DNA from: Euwallacea fornicatus
Lineage: Eukaryota; Arthropoda; Insecta; Coleoptera; Curculionidae
DNA: 64,000 bases
Direction of reading: 5' to 3'
Assembly (NCBI RefSeq): GCF_040115645.1
Contig: NC_089559.1
Span: 930,001-994,000, forward strand
Part shown: positions 45,250 through 56,689 of the stretch, piece by piece
Layout of the letters: every line of letters starts with the position of its first letter
Numbering within the stretch: position 1 is the stretch's first letter
The notes under the pieces: generated by a model
What the model was told of the DNA's origin: nothing
The model's database searches: none
Seen by the model: the letters and a program-made list of their open reading frames with translations, nothing else
Position numbers and translations under genes: made by a program

Positions 45250-45974
45250 ATACAGGGTGTCTACTAAATGATGGCACTAATTTCAAGGGGCGATTCCTTG
45301 TCACATTTTATGAATAAAAATCCTAACAAACGTATGTCCTATCTTGGTTCATTTCCGTGATACAGGGCGTCAAAATGATTTTTTTCGGTTTTTCGTAAAT
45401 ATTTCCGCACGTAAGGGTTTCATCTCGGTAAAGTCCAGTATTAAGAGATGTTCCGAGACGAGAAATTCAAATATGACATCGGTTTTACCGCAATACACAG
45501 AGGGCCATTGTTAAATGTTTATTAATAAATTGATATTTTTTATGAAATGATGTGCAAAGAAATTTTAATCGTCGATATCTCGGAAACCGTTGCCCTGAAA
45601 GTTTTCGACCAACTATACCTTTTTTGTTTAGAATTGACGAGGAGCCAAGACCTAATCTCTTAGAAGTCCAAATACAGGGTCCTAAAAACGTTAAGGCAAA
45701 TTTGACACAAAAACATTACTGCAGGTGGCGCCCTTACATATTACGATAAAACCGATATCATATTTGAATTTCTCGACTCGGAAAACCTCTGACTACTGAA
45801 CGACGAGATATTGCTGCATCTTTCAAAAATATTAAAAAAAAAAAAATGTTACACTCTGTATAAAAAAAAACGAAGCAAGATATGAGATACGTTTATCAGA
45901 ACTTTTAAAAAATAAAATTCGACAAGGAATCACCCGTTGAAATTAATGCCATCATTTAGTAAACACTCTGTATA
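45250..45974. mobile_element. Foldback element with duplicated nested termini
   Basis: Outer ends: ATACAGGGTGTCTACTAAAT at 45250 and, in reverse complement from 45974, ATACAGAGTGTTTACTAAAT. Both continue with GATGGCA..TAATTTCAA. An inner pair of the same kind follows: ATACAGGGCGTCAAAATGAT at 45361, opposite ATACAGAGTGTAACATTTTT from about 45862. Arms then match again through CGAGAAATTCAAATATGA and ATCGGTTTTA. The arms are about 270 bp around a 180-bp centre, and there is no transposase. Confidence 0.85.
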
Positions 45975-45999
45975 GCGGCTTATTGGAGTTTTCCAGCTT

Positions 46000-47820
46000 T
46001 AAAAATGTAAAAAAATCAGGGCGCATATTCCAAGTACAGGCAGGGCCAGATTCAAAAAAATTTCTGCTTTTTAGAGCGAGATTTCATTTATGGTTCAACC
46101 CCCTAGATCCCGAGCTAAGTAAGTTTCTGGTTGGTTCAAAATTATGATGAAATTTGAAACAAATGGTTTATTAAAAGTTGAAATTTTCTGAATTGCAAAA
46201 GGATCAGGTGCGTAGCCTCTTTACAAAGGCAGTCGTGCTTTTTAACAAGTTATTTTTGCTTTGAATGATTATGAAAATTAATGAAAATCATATTTACTTA
46301 GAATTTCTATGTTTCAGTTGCTTAGGTCGATTTAATACTCTCCGACATGAAACGACTCACGGCAAATTCGATTGTAATAACTAAATGGGATGATTGTTGC
46401 AAATACTAAGCTCGTGTGTATAAATACCAAAAAATGACTACGGATTTTTTCTAGACATTGTATAGAGATTTTTATATTGTTTTGAATAAAATGTGGACTA
46501 CTAAATATAGAAAAACTTCCTATAATGAAAAATTGTAAATCATTTTCCTGCATAGATCCTGAAAAAGTGAAGGTCGATTTCATGGGTGTATAACCAAATC
46601 CTGTAAAACGTCGCATTTGTGTGAAGTTGCAAAGACTTTAGAATTTTAATTGAAACAAATTTTTGTAGGTGAACAGGAATTAAGAGATCGGGAGATAATT
46701 ACTGACACAATTATGTACGATCTTAAGTGAATCCTCCAATACCTCCTGATTTGACACAGAGCGAAAATTTCCAAAGAAGGGGGACCTCCTTCTAGCTCCC
46801 TCCGAAATTCTCTTGAGCGTCTACATCTCGGGAACCCACACATTTTTTTAAACTGTAACCGCCTGAAAAAATGGGCTTAAGGAGCCATCTCGATGAGCGC
46901 TCGAAGCTTTCGCAAAATCGCTCATAACGCCTCTTCCAGTTTCTGAGATATAGAGTCGCATTAGCGCATATTAATAAGCGCCATTCTCATTAATGATATG
47001 AGCGCAATGTTGCGATCGTGCACTCTCAAAAATTGAAAGAAATTGACCTTTTTCCGGCAAAATGACACAGCTATACTTTTTTTGGTACAACTAAACAGAG
47101 ATTTCTGTTCAGGGATAAGAAATATATTAAGTCCTACGTATTCGTGTTAATGTATTAAAAAAAAAAAAAGATTAGAAATATGTGCCTTGAGGCTAGACAA
47201 GATTTTGAATAATAAATGCGCAGAGGTAGGACTTATGAGAGGTATTTGACCATAGGTGTCTAGCAACGAGGATATACTCATAGATAATTTTTTTCCGCTG
47301 CCTTAAATTGCGAGTTTCGGGGGTCAGTTTGAGTGGGGACATTCGATAAAGTTTGATAAAAGTTTGCCGCAGTTTTGACCCAACAACGGAAAATCGAAAA
47401 GGCTTGAGGATAATGTCAAGTCTATTACTCAAACCTTCTTTGATGGGCCGATGATGCCATTCTCCAGGCATGCCCATCAAGTAAGGAAAACAATGACAAA
47501 TTAGGCTTGGCCATTAATGAATAAATATTAACACACATGCGTGATTAATCTATCATTGAATTATACTTCAACCTAATGCTATTAAAAAAGTAAATATAGG
47601 AAAATTTTCGAAGACTATTGACCTGTATAGAGAATTTTGTAGAGTCCTCTGTTTATTATCGCCATCAATGGAACCTGAAACCGATCAGGTGTAAAGCGCA
47701 GGTAGCCACCTTGACGAACCCAATTAGTTTCTAATTCATTAACGACTTCGGGAATTATGGTTTAACTGCATCCATGCAATTTGACGTGATCTTATAACGC
47801 AATTAAATCAATCCATTTGT
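46000..47820. other. Non-coding stretch with two repeat cores
   Basis: ATCAGGGCGCATATT (about 46016) and ATCAGGTGCGTAGCC (about 46203) are about 187 bases apart and belong to the ~180-bp family. The minus frames at 46332-46616, 46646-46843 and 47193-47480 have no domain or splice support. Confidence 0.4.
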
Positions 47821-47828
47821 TTCGATAA

Positions 47829-48460
47829 TTAACTGTGGCCGTCAATGTTAATCGAGACCGAAAGGTCACTTTTTGCCACGGTCGACGTGTCGATCTGTGT
47901 TGCCAGAGTTTTCTTTAAAATCCCGGAATTCGAGTCAAACGCGGCAAACGCGCAATTCATTTTCTCGCAGAAGTCCGCCATGAAAATTGTGAAATCGCAC
48001 GACTTATCGGAGTCTCTAAGTCTCGTTGGAAGGCCCGAAGTCTTCGCGATAAACTCTGAAAACATCGATGCCGATTAATTCTCGCCCCCCGAACGCTTTT
48101 TATGGATATAATAATATAACCGCGGTGGGTTTTAGTATCCGGTTTTCAGATAAAAAAGCTTCATCAAGACCACAGAAAAAAAATTAATTACCAAACCATG
48201 CAATCTATTTAAGTCACTATCGATGTTTTAATCTATTTTCGCTACAGAACGATGAATTTTTACGACCTAATTTCCATATGGAAAATTTCGTTAAAATCAC
48301 AGAAATCTTCCAAATTGTCTAATGCCGGAGAGCTCATTGAAGTTCCTGAAGCTTCGTTAGAAAGCCCAGAGTCGGCTCTAAACCCTGCAAGTTTCACAGG
48401 GACACTGCAATTCATAGAGATATGGTACATGTGGATTTCGCGCACAGTTTTCACTTGAAA
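47829..48460. other. Dual-strand open region, coding status unresolved
   Basis: Two neighbouring blocks are open on both strands. Block 1 (47829-48078) has ATG-started frames of 77 and 78 codons on opposite strands. Block 2 (48252-48458 plus) starts with ATG five bases after a good acceptor (TTCGCTACAG|AACG). Block 2 also has a long minus frame with a hydrophobic start but no ATG. Both blocks are GC-richer than their surroundings. This could be one real exon per block, with the antisense frame as a shadow, but I cannot decide the strand. A TATA-like stretch (TTATATTATTATATCC on the minus strand) lies just before block 1's minus frame. Confidence 0.3.
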
Positions 48461-48812
48461 AAATACCACTAACGTGAGCAAATCGACCACGCAGCTCAGT
48501 GCGGGCACTAGTGCTACAATTTGGTCTAGAAACTCCAAAATTTTCAAATCGACAGTTTATTTGCAAATACCGTAATCATCCGTCGACCATATACTTTATT
48601 AATGGAAACACTGTTTAATAATAATAGTTATAATGTATTTACATTACGTGCGTAACCTGTTTAATGAACTGATCTTGTAGTTATTTCCGTATATTTCAAC
48701 ATTGTTAATTATTAATAATTCATACTGCATTGCGAGCGGTGATAACATGGAATAATTTCCATTTTGAAAACATATTTCCGAATCGGAGCACAAGAATTGT
48801 CACATATGCACA

Positions 48813-49284
48813 TACGGGGTGTTTGTTGAGAATTTGTGCAAACTGTAAAAAGCGAACCTCTGACTAATTTTCAGATAAAAAGTCGGCGCGAACGCGGGTC
48901 CCTGTCGGCTCGGTTCTCGAGATGGAGGACGGCAAAAAATTCCTCCCGGATCGCCCGATTTGAATCCTTTGGATTGTTTTCTGTGGGGTCACTCGACGTC
49001 ACTAGCCTACAATGCGCCAGCCCAAAGCGGAAAATCTTAGAAACGGGATATTTGAATCGTGTGTCGTCATTAATCGCACACCCGGTATATTCGGAAGAGC
49101 TCGTCGATCGACGTTAAGGCGAATTGACGCACGCATTGCAGGAAGCGGCAGTCGTTTTCAGCATTTATTGTAAATGTTATTAACCACTTTTGTAAAAGTG
49201 GTTTAGTCTCAGTTTTGTAAGCCTCTTTCATCTTAAAATTAGTCAAAGATTCGCGTTTGCGCGATGACTCAATAAGCGCCCCGT
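48813..49284 (+). mobile_element. Small mariner-like deletion derivative
   Basis: Left end TACGGGGTGTTTGTTGAG.. and the reverse complement of the right end GACGGGGCGCTTATTGAG.. are inverted copies. Inside both is CTGACTAATTTTCAGAT/TTGACTAATTTTAAGAT. The plus strand between them carries a decayed transposase C-terminus ending at a TAA near 49173. Confidence 0.7.
48945..49173 (+). pseudogene. Transposase C-terminal remnant
   Basis: Plus-strand frames read SPDLNPLDCFLWG near 48955-48990. After a frame change they read KAENLRNGIFESCVV, GIFGRARRSTLRRIDARIAG and SGSRFQHLL before a stop. This fits the insect mariner-type C-terminus (PDLxPLDFFLWG ... HFEHLL). The N-terminal two-thirds, including the first catalytic aspartates, is missing. 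Confidence 0.7.
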
Positions 49285-49289
49285 CAACA

Positions 49290-50860
49290 CAGGGTGTTTG
49301 AAATTTCCATTTCAACTCCCACAGGTAACAATGAAATTTACTGCCGGAGAGCGTTCAGTTCTTGCCTTTTTATCAAAGCAAATTACAATAATAACTTATC
49401 ATTTAACAACTCATTAAATATTTTTTATACGTAGGAAAATTATTAATGATTTAACCGTGGGTAAGTCAGGAAATTTATGTACTGATAAAAATCTATTTAA
49501 TGGCTGCAGCAATTACATAGAAATATTTCGATGTGTTCGACATTTCTTTTGTACATTTGTTTGTTATAAATATCGTCTTTGAGAGGACAATTTCACGGTT
49601 TGAAGATCCGATTCACTTCACGATCCTTCAAGCGGTAAATTGCTCTTTGGATTGTTCTCAAGGATCTTCGGTAACAAGAGCTACTAAATGTTTATAATTA
49701 GCATTAAGCAATGCTGTTATATGCCGCAAAGACTTCCTGGTACTAACCTTTGCCTTGTCTAGATTCGATTGTAGCCCTAATGCACATTTTGACTAACCCG
49801 ATTTCAAGTAGCAGTTCCGCGATACTGATCGTTGAAGATCGACCAGATAATCATCGAGAAAATGAAAAAATTAGCATGGAATTCCTAATCGCATTCAACA
49901 TTGAACATGTCGCTCGTATCGTATGATAATTGTTCGGTTGCAGTATTCTCCCCTCGAGTTCGTGCCGATATTAACCATCCTACTCAAACCAAAATTTAAG
50001 GAAACAAAATCAGATGGTACTTGAACCCTGATACTTGGTGCCCTTGGAGATGATGGTCCTCGGGGAATCCCAGAAACCTCAGGCTTGAAGAGAAACTCTA
50101 CGCTTTTCTACGAAGTTTAAGTGACTTCAATGACTTGTGTGGTTTGTCAATTATTATTTTTTGAAAATGATCGTTATGAAATCCGACACTTTCCAATAAC
50201 AGAGGTAAGTAGTGTACCTAAACCTGCTCTCAACCGTGCAAAAATTCCATTACTAATAGCACTGGAAAAAGTTTCAATTCTTATATAAATTGATGACGAC
50301 AAGAATCAATATTTGCCCAACATCACTATACAACCTAATCAAATTCTTCGGGATAGGTTTCAATGATTTTCCCTTTGTTTTATCTTGTTTTCATAAGATC
50401 CGGAACTAATTAGTCGCACGTCCACTCACGGTCAGTTTTAATGACCAATTTGCATATTAAATTCATGTTTTTCCTACACTTTGGGACATTTATTCAAATA
50501 CATCCCGAGCACAATGGAAACACACCGGAAAGGGAGAATTCTCCGGGGCAGAAATGCGGAACGATGCGAAAAGTGATTGTTTTGCTACCAAGCCTGGGTA
50601 ATAATTGTTTTCGAAGCTTAAATCTTCGAAACCAGAGCTTTCCATTGTTATTTTACCACGAAAATTGTTGTTTGTTGCAGCAACATCGAAAATAGCGAAT
50701 GTCTGCTAAAATTTACCCTCTTTCAGTCATCACGGCACGCCCCTGACCTGTGTATTGTGGGGTTGGAAATTTTGCTGCTTCAAGAGAGATATCCGGTAGT
50801 GAATAAAATATACAGAGTTGGTTGTTCGCCATATATAGGTGCTATGGAGGAAATGACATT
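49290..50860. other. AT-rich non-coding stretch
   Basis: A lone transposon terminus (ACAGGGTGTTTGAAATTTCC) lies at about 49289. No exon or RNA gene was recognised in the rest; the 84-codon frame at 50441-50695 lacks support. Confidence 0.4.
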
Positions 50861-50869
50861 TTGAGCTCG

Positions 50870-51340
50870 CGGAAAATGCATGGCGGGCAATTGGTCCTAG
50901 CATGAAGTACTTTTTTTTCAGAATTTAATTCGAAAAAATTAAAATTAAAGCCACTCCTTCGGCGCCAATGAGTTCATGCGCGAAAATGATGTAGGTCAAA
51001 GCTACATTTCAAGTCTAAACAGTTACAGTTTTAGCTAGCAGAAAACCAAAGGCGTGCAGGTCGTGCAATTGCTTACAGCAGTTGTTTCGTATTTTAACGC
51101 GATTTAGTGCGAAACATCGAAAGTCAAAAGCCACTGCTCCTACGTCAATGAGTTTGTAGGTAAAAGCGACCCTAGCAGCGCTTTTCGATGTGAGGCAACC
51201 ATAGTTTGGATACGCTAGAAGTCAGAGGCGCGCAGATCACGCAACTACCAGCACCACATTTTTTTCTGATATTGTCAGAATTTAATTTTACAAGCCATGG
51301 GCCCAAAAACGCCATTCCTACGCCAATGAATTTGTAACGC
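50870..51340. repeat. ~180-bp degenerate tandem array, clearest copy
   Basis: Three units align well. AAAGCCACTCCTTCGGCGCC, AAAGCCACTGCTCCTACGTC and AAACGCCATTCCTACGCCAA have their CCA(C/T)T at 50951, 51132 and 51312 (spacings 181 and 180). All are followed by AATGA(G/A)TT. Second core: ACCAAAGGCGTGCAGGTCGT and GTCAGAGGCGCGCAGATCAC, each followed by GCAA(T/C)T. A half unit precedes at about 50880 (GGCGGGCAATTGG). Confidence 0.8.
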
Positions 51341-51399
51341 GATATGTGTAAACAAAATATCTATGAACCATAATTTCGATTATAATTTACCATAGTCCT

Positions 51400-52410
51400 T
51401 CCCCTCCTTATGCACATCCGATTCTTTGGAATGGCGATGGAAGATTTTACCAATTGTAGAGAAATGTCTATTGTATGATTTCACTGATTTTCATTACATG
51501 AAATGGAAATTTTACTATTTACGGGGGTACACCGGCTATATGAAATATATAGAGATGAGTGACGTAGCAAAATTTTCGGGAAGAAATTTCCTTTTTGTTA
51601 AGAACTTTTCTACGGGTGTTTATCAGCCCCTCTGATGCCCCTCTGACGCTTTATATATACCTAGGTTGTCGAAAAATTAGCATATGCATAGAGGAATGTC
51701 TGAAGTGTTAGGTAAGTAGCAGTTAAATGTGCAGCTTTCGCTTTCCTGAGAAATAAGGTAAACCTATTATTTGGGTTTTTCCCATTCTGGCGCGACACTG
51801 ACATTATCAATGATATAAAATATACTCTAGTATATCTGATCATAATTTACGGGAATTTAGAGAGACCAATAATTACATACATTGATGTCAATACTGCAAC
51901 GATAATAAACCCAGTGGCATTTAGTAATGACGCACGATTTCAACATGGGATGTCGTTCTTGTTTTCAAATTATAACTGCATTGAGAGCATATGATTCATA
52001 CAATTTTACTATTAACCTAAATTAACTCATTTTATTTAAACTTTTAAATATTTTAAGATTAGCTCAACAATGAGATCGAGATACGGTTTAATCTCAATAT
52101 CCTTTCTTAAGGGCCTTTTCGAAACCCTGCAAGTTACGAAAATGTCGAAATTGATCGTTCTTTTAGCACTTTTCCAATATGATTTGGGCTTAATCGAATT
52201 TGCAATGGTGAAATTTGCCGCTCTCGTCACATTGGCCGACTCATTGAAAAATTGCCGACAATTGGATGTAATTGGAGGTATCCTTATTTACAAAGCTTAA
52301 AATACTCTCTTGTTGGTTTCTTTCACTTTTATGACTTCTTTGTGTGGCTATATTTATACCCGCAGAGGTAGGCAGTTACCTACTCTCTAGCAAGTTTCAA
52401 ATTTTGATTT
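51400..52410. other. AT-rich non-coding stretch
   Basis: Weak open frames at 51426-51635 and on both strands at 52036-52300 have no recognisable features. No element ends were seen before 52414. Confidence 0.35.
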
Positions 52411-52576
52411 TCTACACAGGGTGTTCGTGAAACACGCGGCAAAAATTCCGGGGTGGGGGATTCCCTAAGCTGCTTTAAAAACATTTTGTCCTTCGATGAT
52501 TTTTGAAAAGTCCCGTTGTTCCGCAGATACGGGGCGAGAAAAATTTTCGACGATAACAATATTTTTCTACTAAATA

Positions 52577-53719
52577 GATGCTGTGTGATATAGAAAAGAG
52601 AACACCCCGTGGAAACGGTTTTTTTTTAATCATTTTTGGTATGTATGTTTGTATATGGAAACGCAAAAAATAATTAAATTTCCATTTGTATTTATCAATA
52701 TATTTACGAGTTATCGGAATTTTTTTTACCATAAAAATTGCAATAAAATATCAACAATATGACTGCAAAATACCAGTTATTGATGTATGGTGTGCTTAGA
52801 ATGTGCTTTTAAGTGAATCAAATATGCCTAGACGTGGAACGCAACGAAATTTTCATCAACTGAGAGCGTCTGAGGGAGGTCGAATAGTGAGTCTACGAGA
52901 GACCGGTCGGACATTTAGGAAAATCGTCACTAGATTGAACCGTAGCGGAAACACTATAGTGAGATGTTATCAGGCATGGTTCTAAGGAGATCAAACTGGC
53001 AAAAGAAGAGGTGGTACTGGACGATCCCGAAGAACTACAGAACGGCAAGATCTCCACTTTCGAATTATGGCCTTAAGAGATAGGTTTGTCTCCTCGAGGA
53101 CGCTGGCGGATCAGTGGGTTACTGTGTGTGGAAGGACCATTAAGATTCGAACCACTTATTGCCAGATAAGAAGTTTTAGGCTCATTTCCTACTGTACCCA
53201 TCTCAGTGGTGCAGAGAACGGGTACATTAGAATCTGGAATGGGATAATATCGGGAAACTCTTATTAATCCAGTTTTGCAGCAAAACAACGCACGACCACA
53301 CGTGACTAGAGTGACTATGGATTTCTTTAAACGAAATGCAATCAATTTGCTACCTTGGCCACACCGACCTCCAGACCTCTCATCGATTGAACATGTATGA
53401 GATGCTGTAGGTAGAAGGTTGCATAATTTACTCCATCCCCCGCGAACCCCAGCGACGCTATGTCGTGTCGTGTCCAGTTAGATGGGATCCCCCAAGAAGA
53501 CATCAATCACCTCATTAGATGCCTGTCTAGACGTGCACAGGGATATATAAGACACTGCGCAGGACCGACAAATTATTAATTTCTTTTTTGCTTTTAACAA
53601 GTAAATTTGTTTAATTTTTTAATGAAGTATTTGTTTTAGCGTAAGAAACATGCGTACCAAAAATTATTTAAACAAAACCATTTTTACGGGGTGTTCTCTT
53701 TTCTGTGTCACGCAGTATA
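52577..53719 (+). mobile_element. Tc1-like transposon, nested
   Basis: The left terminus CTGTGTGATATAGAAAAGAG and then AACACCCCGT is mirrored at the right end by the reverse complement CTGCGTGACACAGAAAAGAG, AACACCCCGT. Homology continues through ..TTTTGGTA.. for about 65 bases. A decayed Tc1-type transposase in the same orientation lies inside. The element is about 1.14 kb, shorter than a full Tc1, because the transposase has lost its middle. Confidence 0.85.
52823..53560 (+). pseudogene. Decayed Tc1-type transposase
   Basis: ATG at 52824 begins MPRRGTQRNFHQLRASEGGR, the N-terminal helix-turn-helix of arthropod Tc1-like transposases, and continues SLRETGRTFRKIVTRLNRSG to a stop at 52985. Further frames give TGKRRGGTGRSRRTTERQDL (the second DNA-binding part with a GRPRxT-like hook). 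After a gap and frameshifts come QQNNARPHVTRVTMDFF (catalytic 'DNARPH', here N for D) and LPWPHRPPDLSSIEHV (the 'PWPARSPDLSPIEHVWD' motif). Several stops, a missing central domain and a changed catalytic aspartate show it is non-functional. Confidence 0.8.
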
Positions 53720-53939
53720 ATATGTAAAGCTTCTCAGCCTACAACAACTGTTGAAAATGATTATTTCAAGTGAAGTAATCACTGCGAAGTCCACCTCGAT
53801 CAATCCATATCTCGAGAAGTTAGCGTCTTCAGTAAAAGGATCAGCGTCAGTACCTGAGTCTTTCTCTGTCGTGTCCAGCGCATTGTGCTCCACTTCTGGC
53901 GTTCTTACTCTCATTGGTCTCTCTTTTTTAATAATAACA

Positions 53940-54215
53940 TAAGGGAATCGCTGGATTGGTCGAGATGGACCTCACGTATGGTCTGCTCGATCCCCGGACT
54001 TAAACCCGCCTGATTATTTTCTATGGGGAATCTAAAATCATTCATTTATGATGTTCCAATGGAAAGTGTGGAAGGTTTGAAAAATCGGATCGTTGCTGGG
54101 TGCAACTTCATAAGAAACGACCCTGGTGTTCTTGTGAAAGTTCGGCAGTCAATGAAGAGAATACTAGATTCTTGCATTCTTGCTGGAGATTGTCATTTTC
54201 AACTGTCCTTGTAGA
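53940..54215 (+). pseudogene. Mariner-type transposase C-terminal remnant
   Basis: Plus-strand text reads NRWIGRDGP, then, after a frame change, RSPDLNPPDYFLWGI. It then continues (KSFIYDVPMESVEGLKNRIV ... VLVKVRQSMKRILDSC ... GDCHFQLSL) to a stop at 54214. It matches the C-terminus of the insect PDLxPLDFFLWG ... HFEHL lineage. It belongs to the element bounded by 52414 and 54394. Confidence 0.75.
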
Positions 54216-54754
54216 CTAAGAAGCTTTGTAAGTAATATTTTATAAGAAAATGTTGTTGTTGTCCAAAATTTACCTCGTCCTGTATCTTTAGGACACAGAC
54301 TCTTAAAAAATTATCAAAGGATCAAATGCTTTTAAAATAGCCCAGGGAATAACCCCCTGAATTTTTGTTGTATGTTTGATGGGCACCCTGTATATCTAGG
54401 AAATTCGTAGAGCAAAACGAGATTTCTTAGGAAACGGCTAAACCACATCTCTCAGTTTCCGAGATACAGCGTCACTTTGATATTATTGTTATCACGAGTT
54501 CCTCAGACTCATTTGCTCTTTCATATGTCACGCGTTAAAGCCTCGTAATATCGACAATAAATTATTAACTCGACTATTATACAATTCTATTTACAACAAA
54601 ATTCCATCAACCACCGTATAATCTGCATAATAACGTTGCTAAACCATCACTATGTGTATGTTTCTTAATGCCAATGTTTATGGGCTTTGGCAATCGTTTA
54701 TTAACGCGCAGAGGTTATCGGCTGCTTTGACTGGACACCGTTTTGTTTATATCA

Positions 54755-55230
54755 CTAGTGATGAGAGTGACGCCATAGCAGCATCACTGGGTATGCAAAA
54801 GTCCCATTAAAACCGAACCCAGCTTGACGTCCTTCTATGCCAACACAGTAGTATATCAAGGTGATTTCGGTCAAAGAAATTTAGTGGACATAAACAGAAC
54901 CTTGATCCTCCCATGGGGTCAATATTGTAGGAAATTTCCATCAGAAAAGGCAGAAATCACGCAATAATGCCAGTGTTACTGCCGTAAAATCCCATGAACA
55001 ATGAAACGTTTCACTCTTCAGGAATAATAATCAATCAGCACTCGTTTTAGAACCGTTTTCACTACTATTTAACATGTAAAATAAATAAGAAATTTTGCGA
55101 AATGCTTTCTCTTATTCCATTGGAAAATATTTTTACCTTCATCCACATGGGTGCCATGCTTGAGATGGTGCAAATGGGCATAATAGTGGTGATGGTGCAA
55201 GATGCACTCCAAGTCGGTGCAATTCAGCAT
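54755..55230 (-). CDS. Candidate two-exon histidine-rich micro-gene
   Basis: On the minus strand ATG at 55230 opens 31 codons (MLNCTDLEC, then a histidine/tyrosine-rich LHHHHYYAHLHHLKHG) to a donor GAAG|GTAAAA at 55136, phase 1. A phase-matched second exon could run from an acceptor (TTGGCATAG next to 54835) through 26 codons (GRQAGFGFNGTFAYPVMLLW.., ending HSHH) to TAG at 54755. The total would be 58 residues. There is no known domain. The first exon lies 300 bp from the divergent candidate at 55539, so a shared promoter is possible. Support is only splice signals and composition, so chance is a serious alternative. Confidence 0.22.
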
Positions 55231-55538
55231 TTTGGCACTACACAAAGTACTGTCAAGTCACTGTATTACCACAATAATCCTATTAGAACACCTTCCAGCA
55301 CTTCATAGCGATCACTGTTGCTGATGGTAATGATGATGATGATGGCTCTAGGAGGTTTAAGCTGAAATAAAAAACACTATCAATAAATGAGTCATTTAAG
55401 ACCAAATATGCTTAATTGTAGTGTTTTCCGCGTTATCACGAAAGCTCTCGAAGAAGGCTCAAGTGTTACTGAATAAACAAATACGTAGAAGTCTTCTTCG
55501 TAGGCCAAGCTAGAGATATCTTCAATAAGAGGTCATAA

Positions 55539-55755
55539 ATGCCACGAGGCGACGAGATTCGACAAATGGAGTATGACGTATGTTATGCAATTGCCCAAAT
55601 TAGGTACCCACGCATCTTCGGTCTAGACCAACGAGAGGTTCCAAGTGAGCGAGCAAGGTTGTTGCGAGGTGCCCGCTATAACGTATTTAAATGTTTTTTT
55701 TTTGGGCAAACTGACGAGAAGGTGATTGCAGATCCACCTGATGTTCTTCATGAAG
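55539..55755 (+). CDS. Candidate 5' coding exon(s), unrecognised
   Basis: ATG at 55539 opens a frame that reaches a strong donor at GAAG|GTGAGAAGC (exon end 55755, phase 1). Unspliced it continues to a stop at 55901 (120 codons). An internal intron is plausible: CCAA|GTGAGCGAG at 55645 to GATTGCAG at 55731, after a T-rich tract. That keeps phase and gives MPRGDEIRQMEYDVCYAIAQ, IRYPRIFGLDQREVP, then PPDVLHE. The peptide is mixed-charge with no signal peptide or known motif. The exit phase matches the exon at 61798, so these could be one gene, but no intermediate exon is proven. A repeat array begins 125 bp downstream. Confidence 0.3.
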
Positions 55756-55879
55756 GTGAGAAGCTTAAAAATACCAAGTCTAGTAGGGATACAGATGGGA
55801 TCCTGGTGACAACCGAAAACCGCAAAATGAAAAAAACTCGCCATGGGTCGAGTTATTTTCGAGGACTGGTATCAAGTAA

Positions 55880-56680
55880 GAGAACTGCTATACGCCACTG
55901 AGTTTTTAAACTTTGTGAGCCTCGGGGATTTTGTACGGTTACGACAAATAACGCGTTAATCTAATAAGGAACAGAGCAGTACTGGCAAGCAGTGATACAC
56001 GACATCAGCAAAAGGAAAAATTCATAATGCGTGAATTCTTCTTTGGAAAGCAATTTTTGAGCAAGGCAATTGCGAAACGCCACTGACATTCTTTTATGTT
56101 AAAAGTACTAAGTTTTGTCCATAGGAATTGCAATAGTTAGGTCCTCAATGTGGAAAAAAACAGAGGCGCACTGGAAGGTATTCCTATAATATCAGCAAAA
56201 TAAAACTTTTGAGGAAATTCTGATACAAATTTCATGACAACAAGTCTACCAGGCCAATAAGTGTTCGTTCATTAAGCGTATTTCATTGTCTTTATAAATA
56301 GTATAATAAAAATTTAATTTAAAAAACGAAAACGAGGTATACGGAACGTTGCAAGAAAAAATAATTCCAAAATTAAGGAATTAATCGAGAACGATTACTT
56401 AGAGAAGGCACAAATTATGGTGCGCTAATGAGTTGCTACGGATTAAAAGACTAATTTTCTACAAATGCAAGCATTTCTACCTGAGTACTGTAAACGACAG
56501 TGACGTACTAAAGAAAATGTTACGATGGACTAAATTAAAAGAACTGAAAAAGTCAATTTTGGAAATTTCCAGGGGGGGGGGGGGTCAAAAGATATGATAC
56601 CACATTAAGTTTTTACACGTTAAGAGCCCTAACGATTCTCAATAATTAAGACTACTGGTGCCGTAATGGAGTAAAGAACA
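55880..56680. repeat. Degenerate ~185-bp repeat array
   Basis: Cores occur at 55893 (CGCCACTGAGTTTTTA), 56079 (CGCCACTGACATTCTT), about 56252 (CAGGCCAATAAG), 56425 (GCGCTAATGAGTTG) and 56657 (TGCCGTAATGGAG). Most spacings are 173-186 bp. A run of 13 G lies at 56572-56584. Confidence 0.55.
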
Positions 56681-56689
56681 GAGCCGTGG

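Larger units (their letters stand above)
52414..54394 (+). mobile_element. Mariner-like element split by a nested Tc1-like insertion
   Basis: The left end (ACACAGGGTGTTCGTGAAAC, AAAAATTC..GGGGGATTCCCT, GCT..TTTAAAA) matches the reverse complement of the right end (ATACAGGGTGCCCATCAAAC, AAAAATTC..GGGGTTATTCCCT, GCT..TTTAAAA). The TIRs are about 130 bp. The interior holds a mariner-type transposase C-terminus (53940-54215) and, between the left TIR and that remnant, a complete second element at 52577-53719. The host copy is therefore older than the Tc1-like insertion. Confidence 0.8.
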
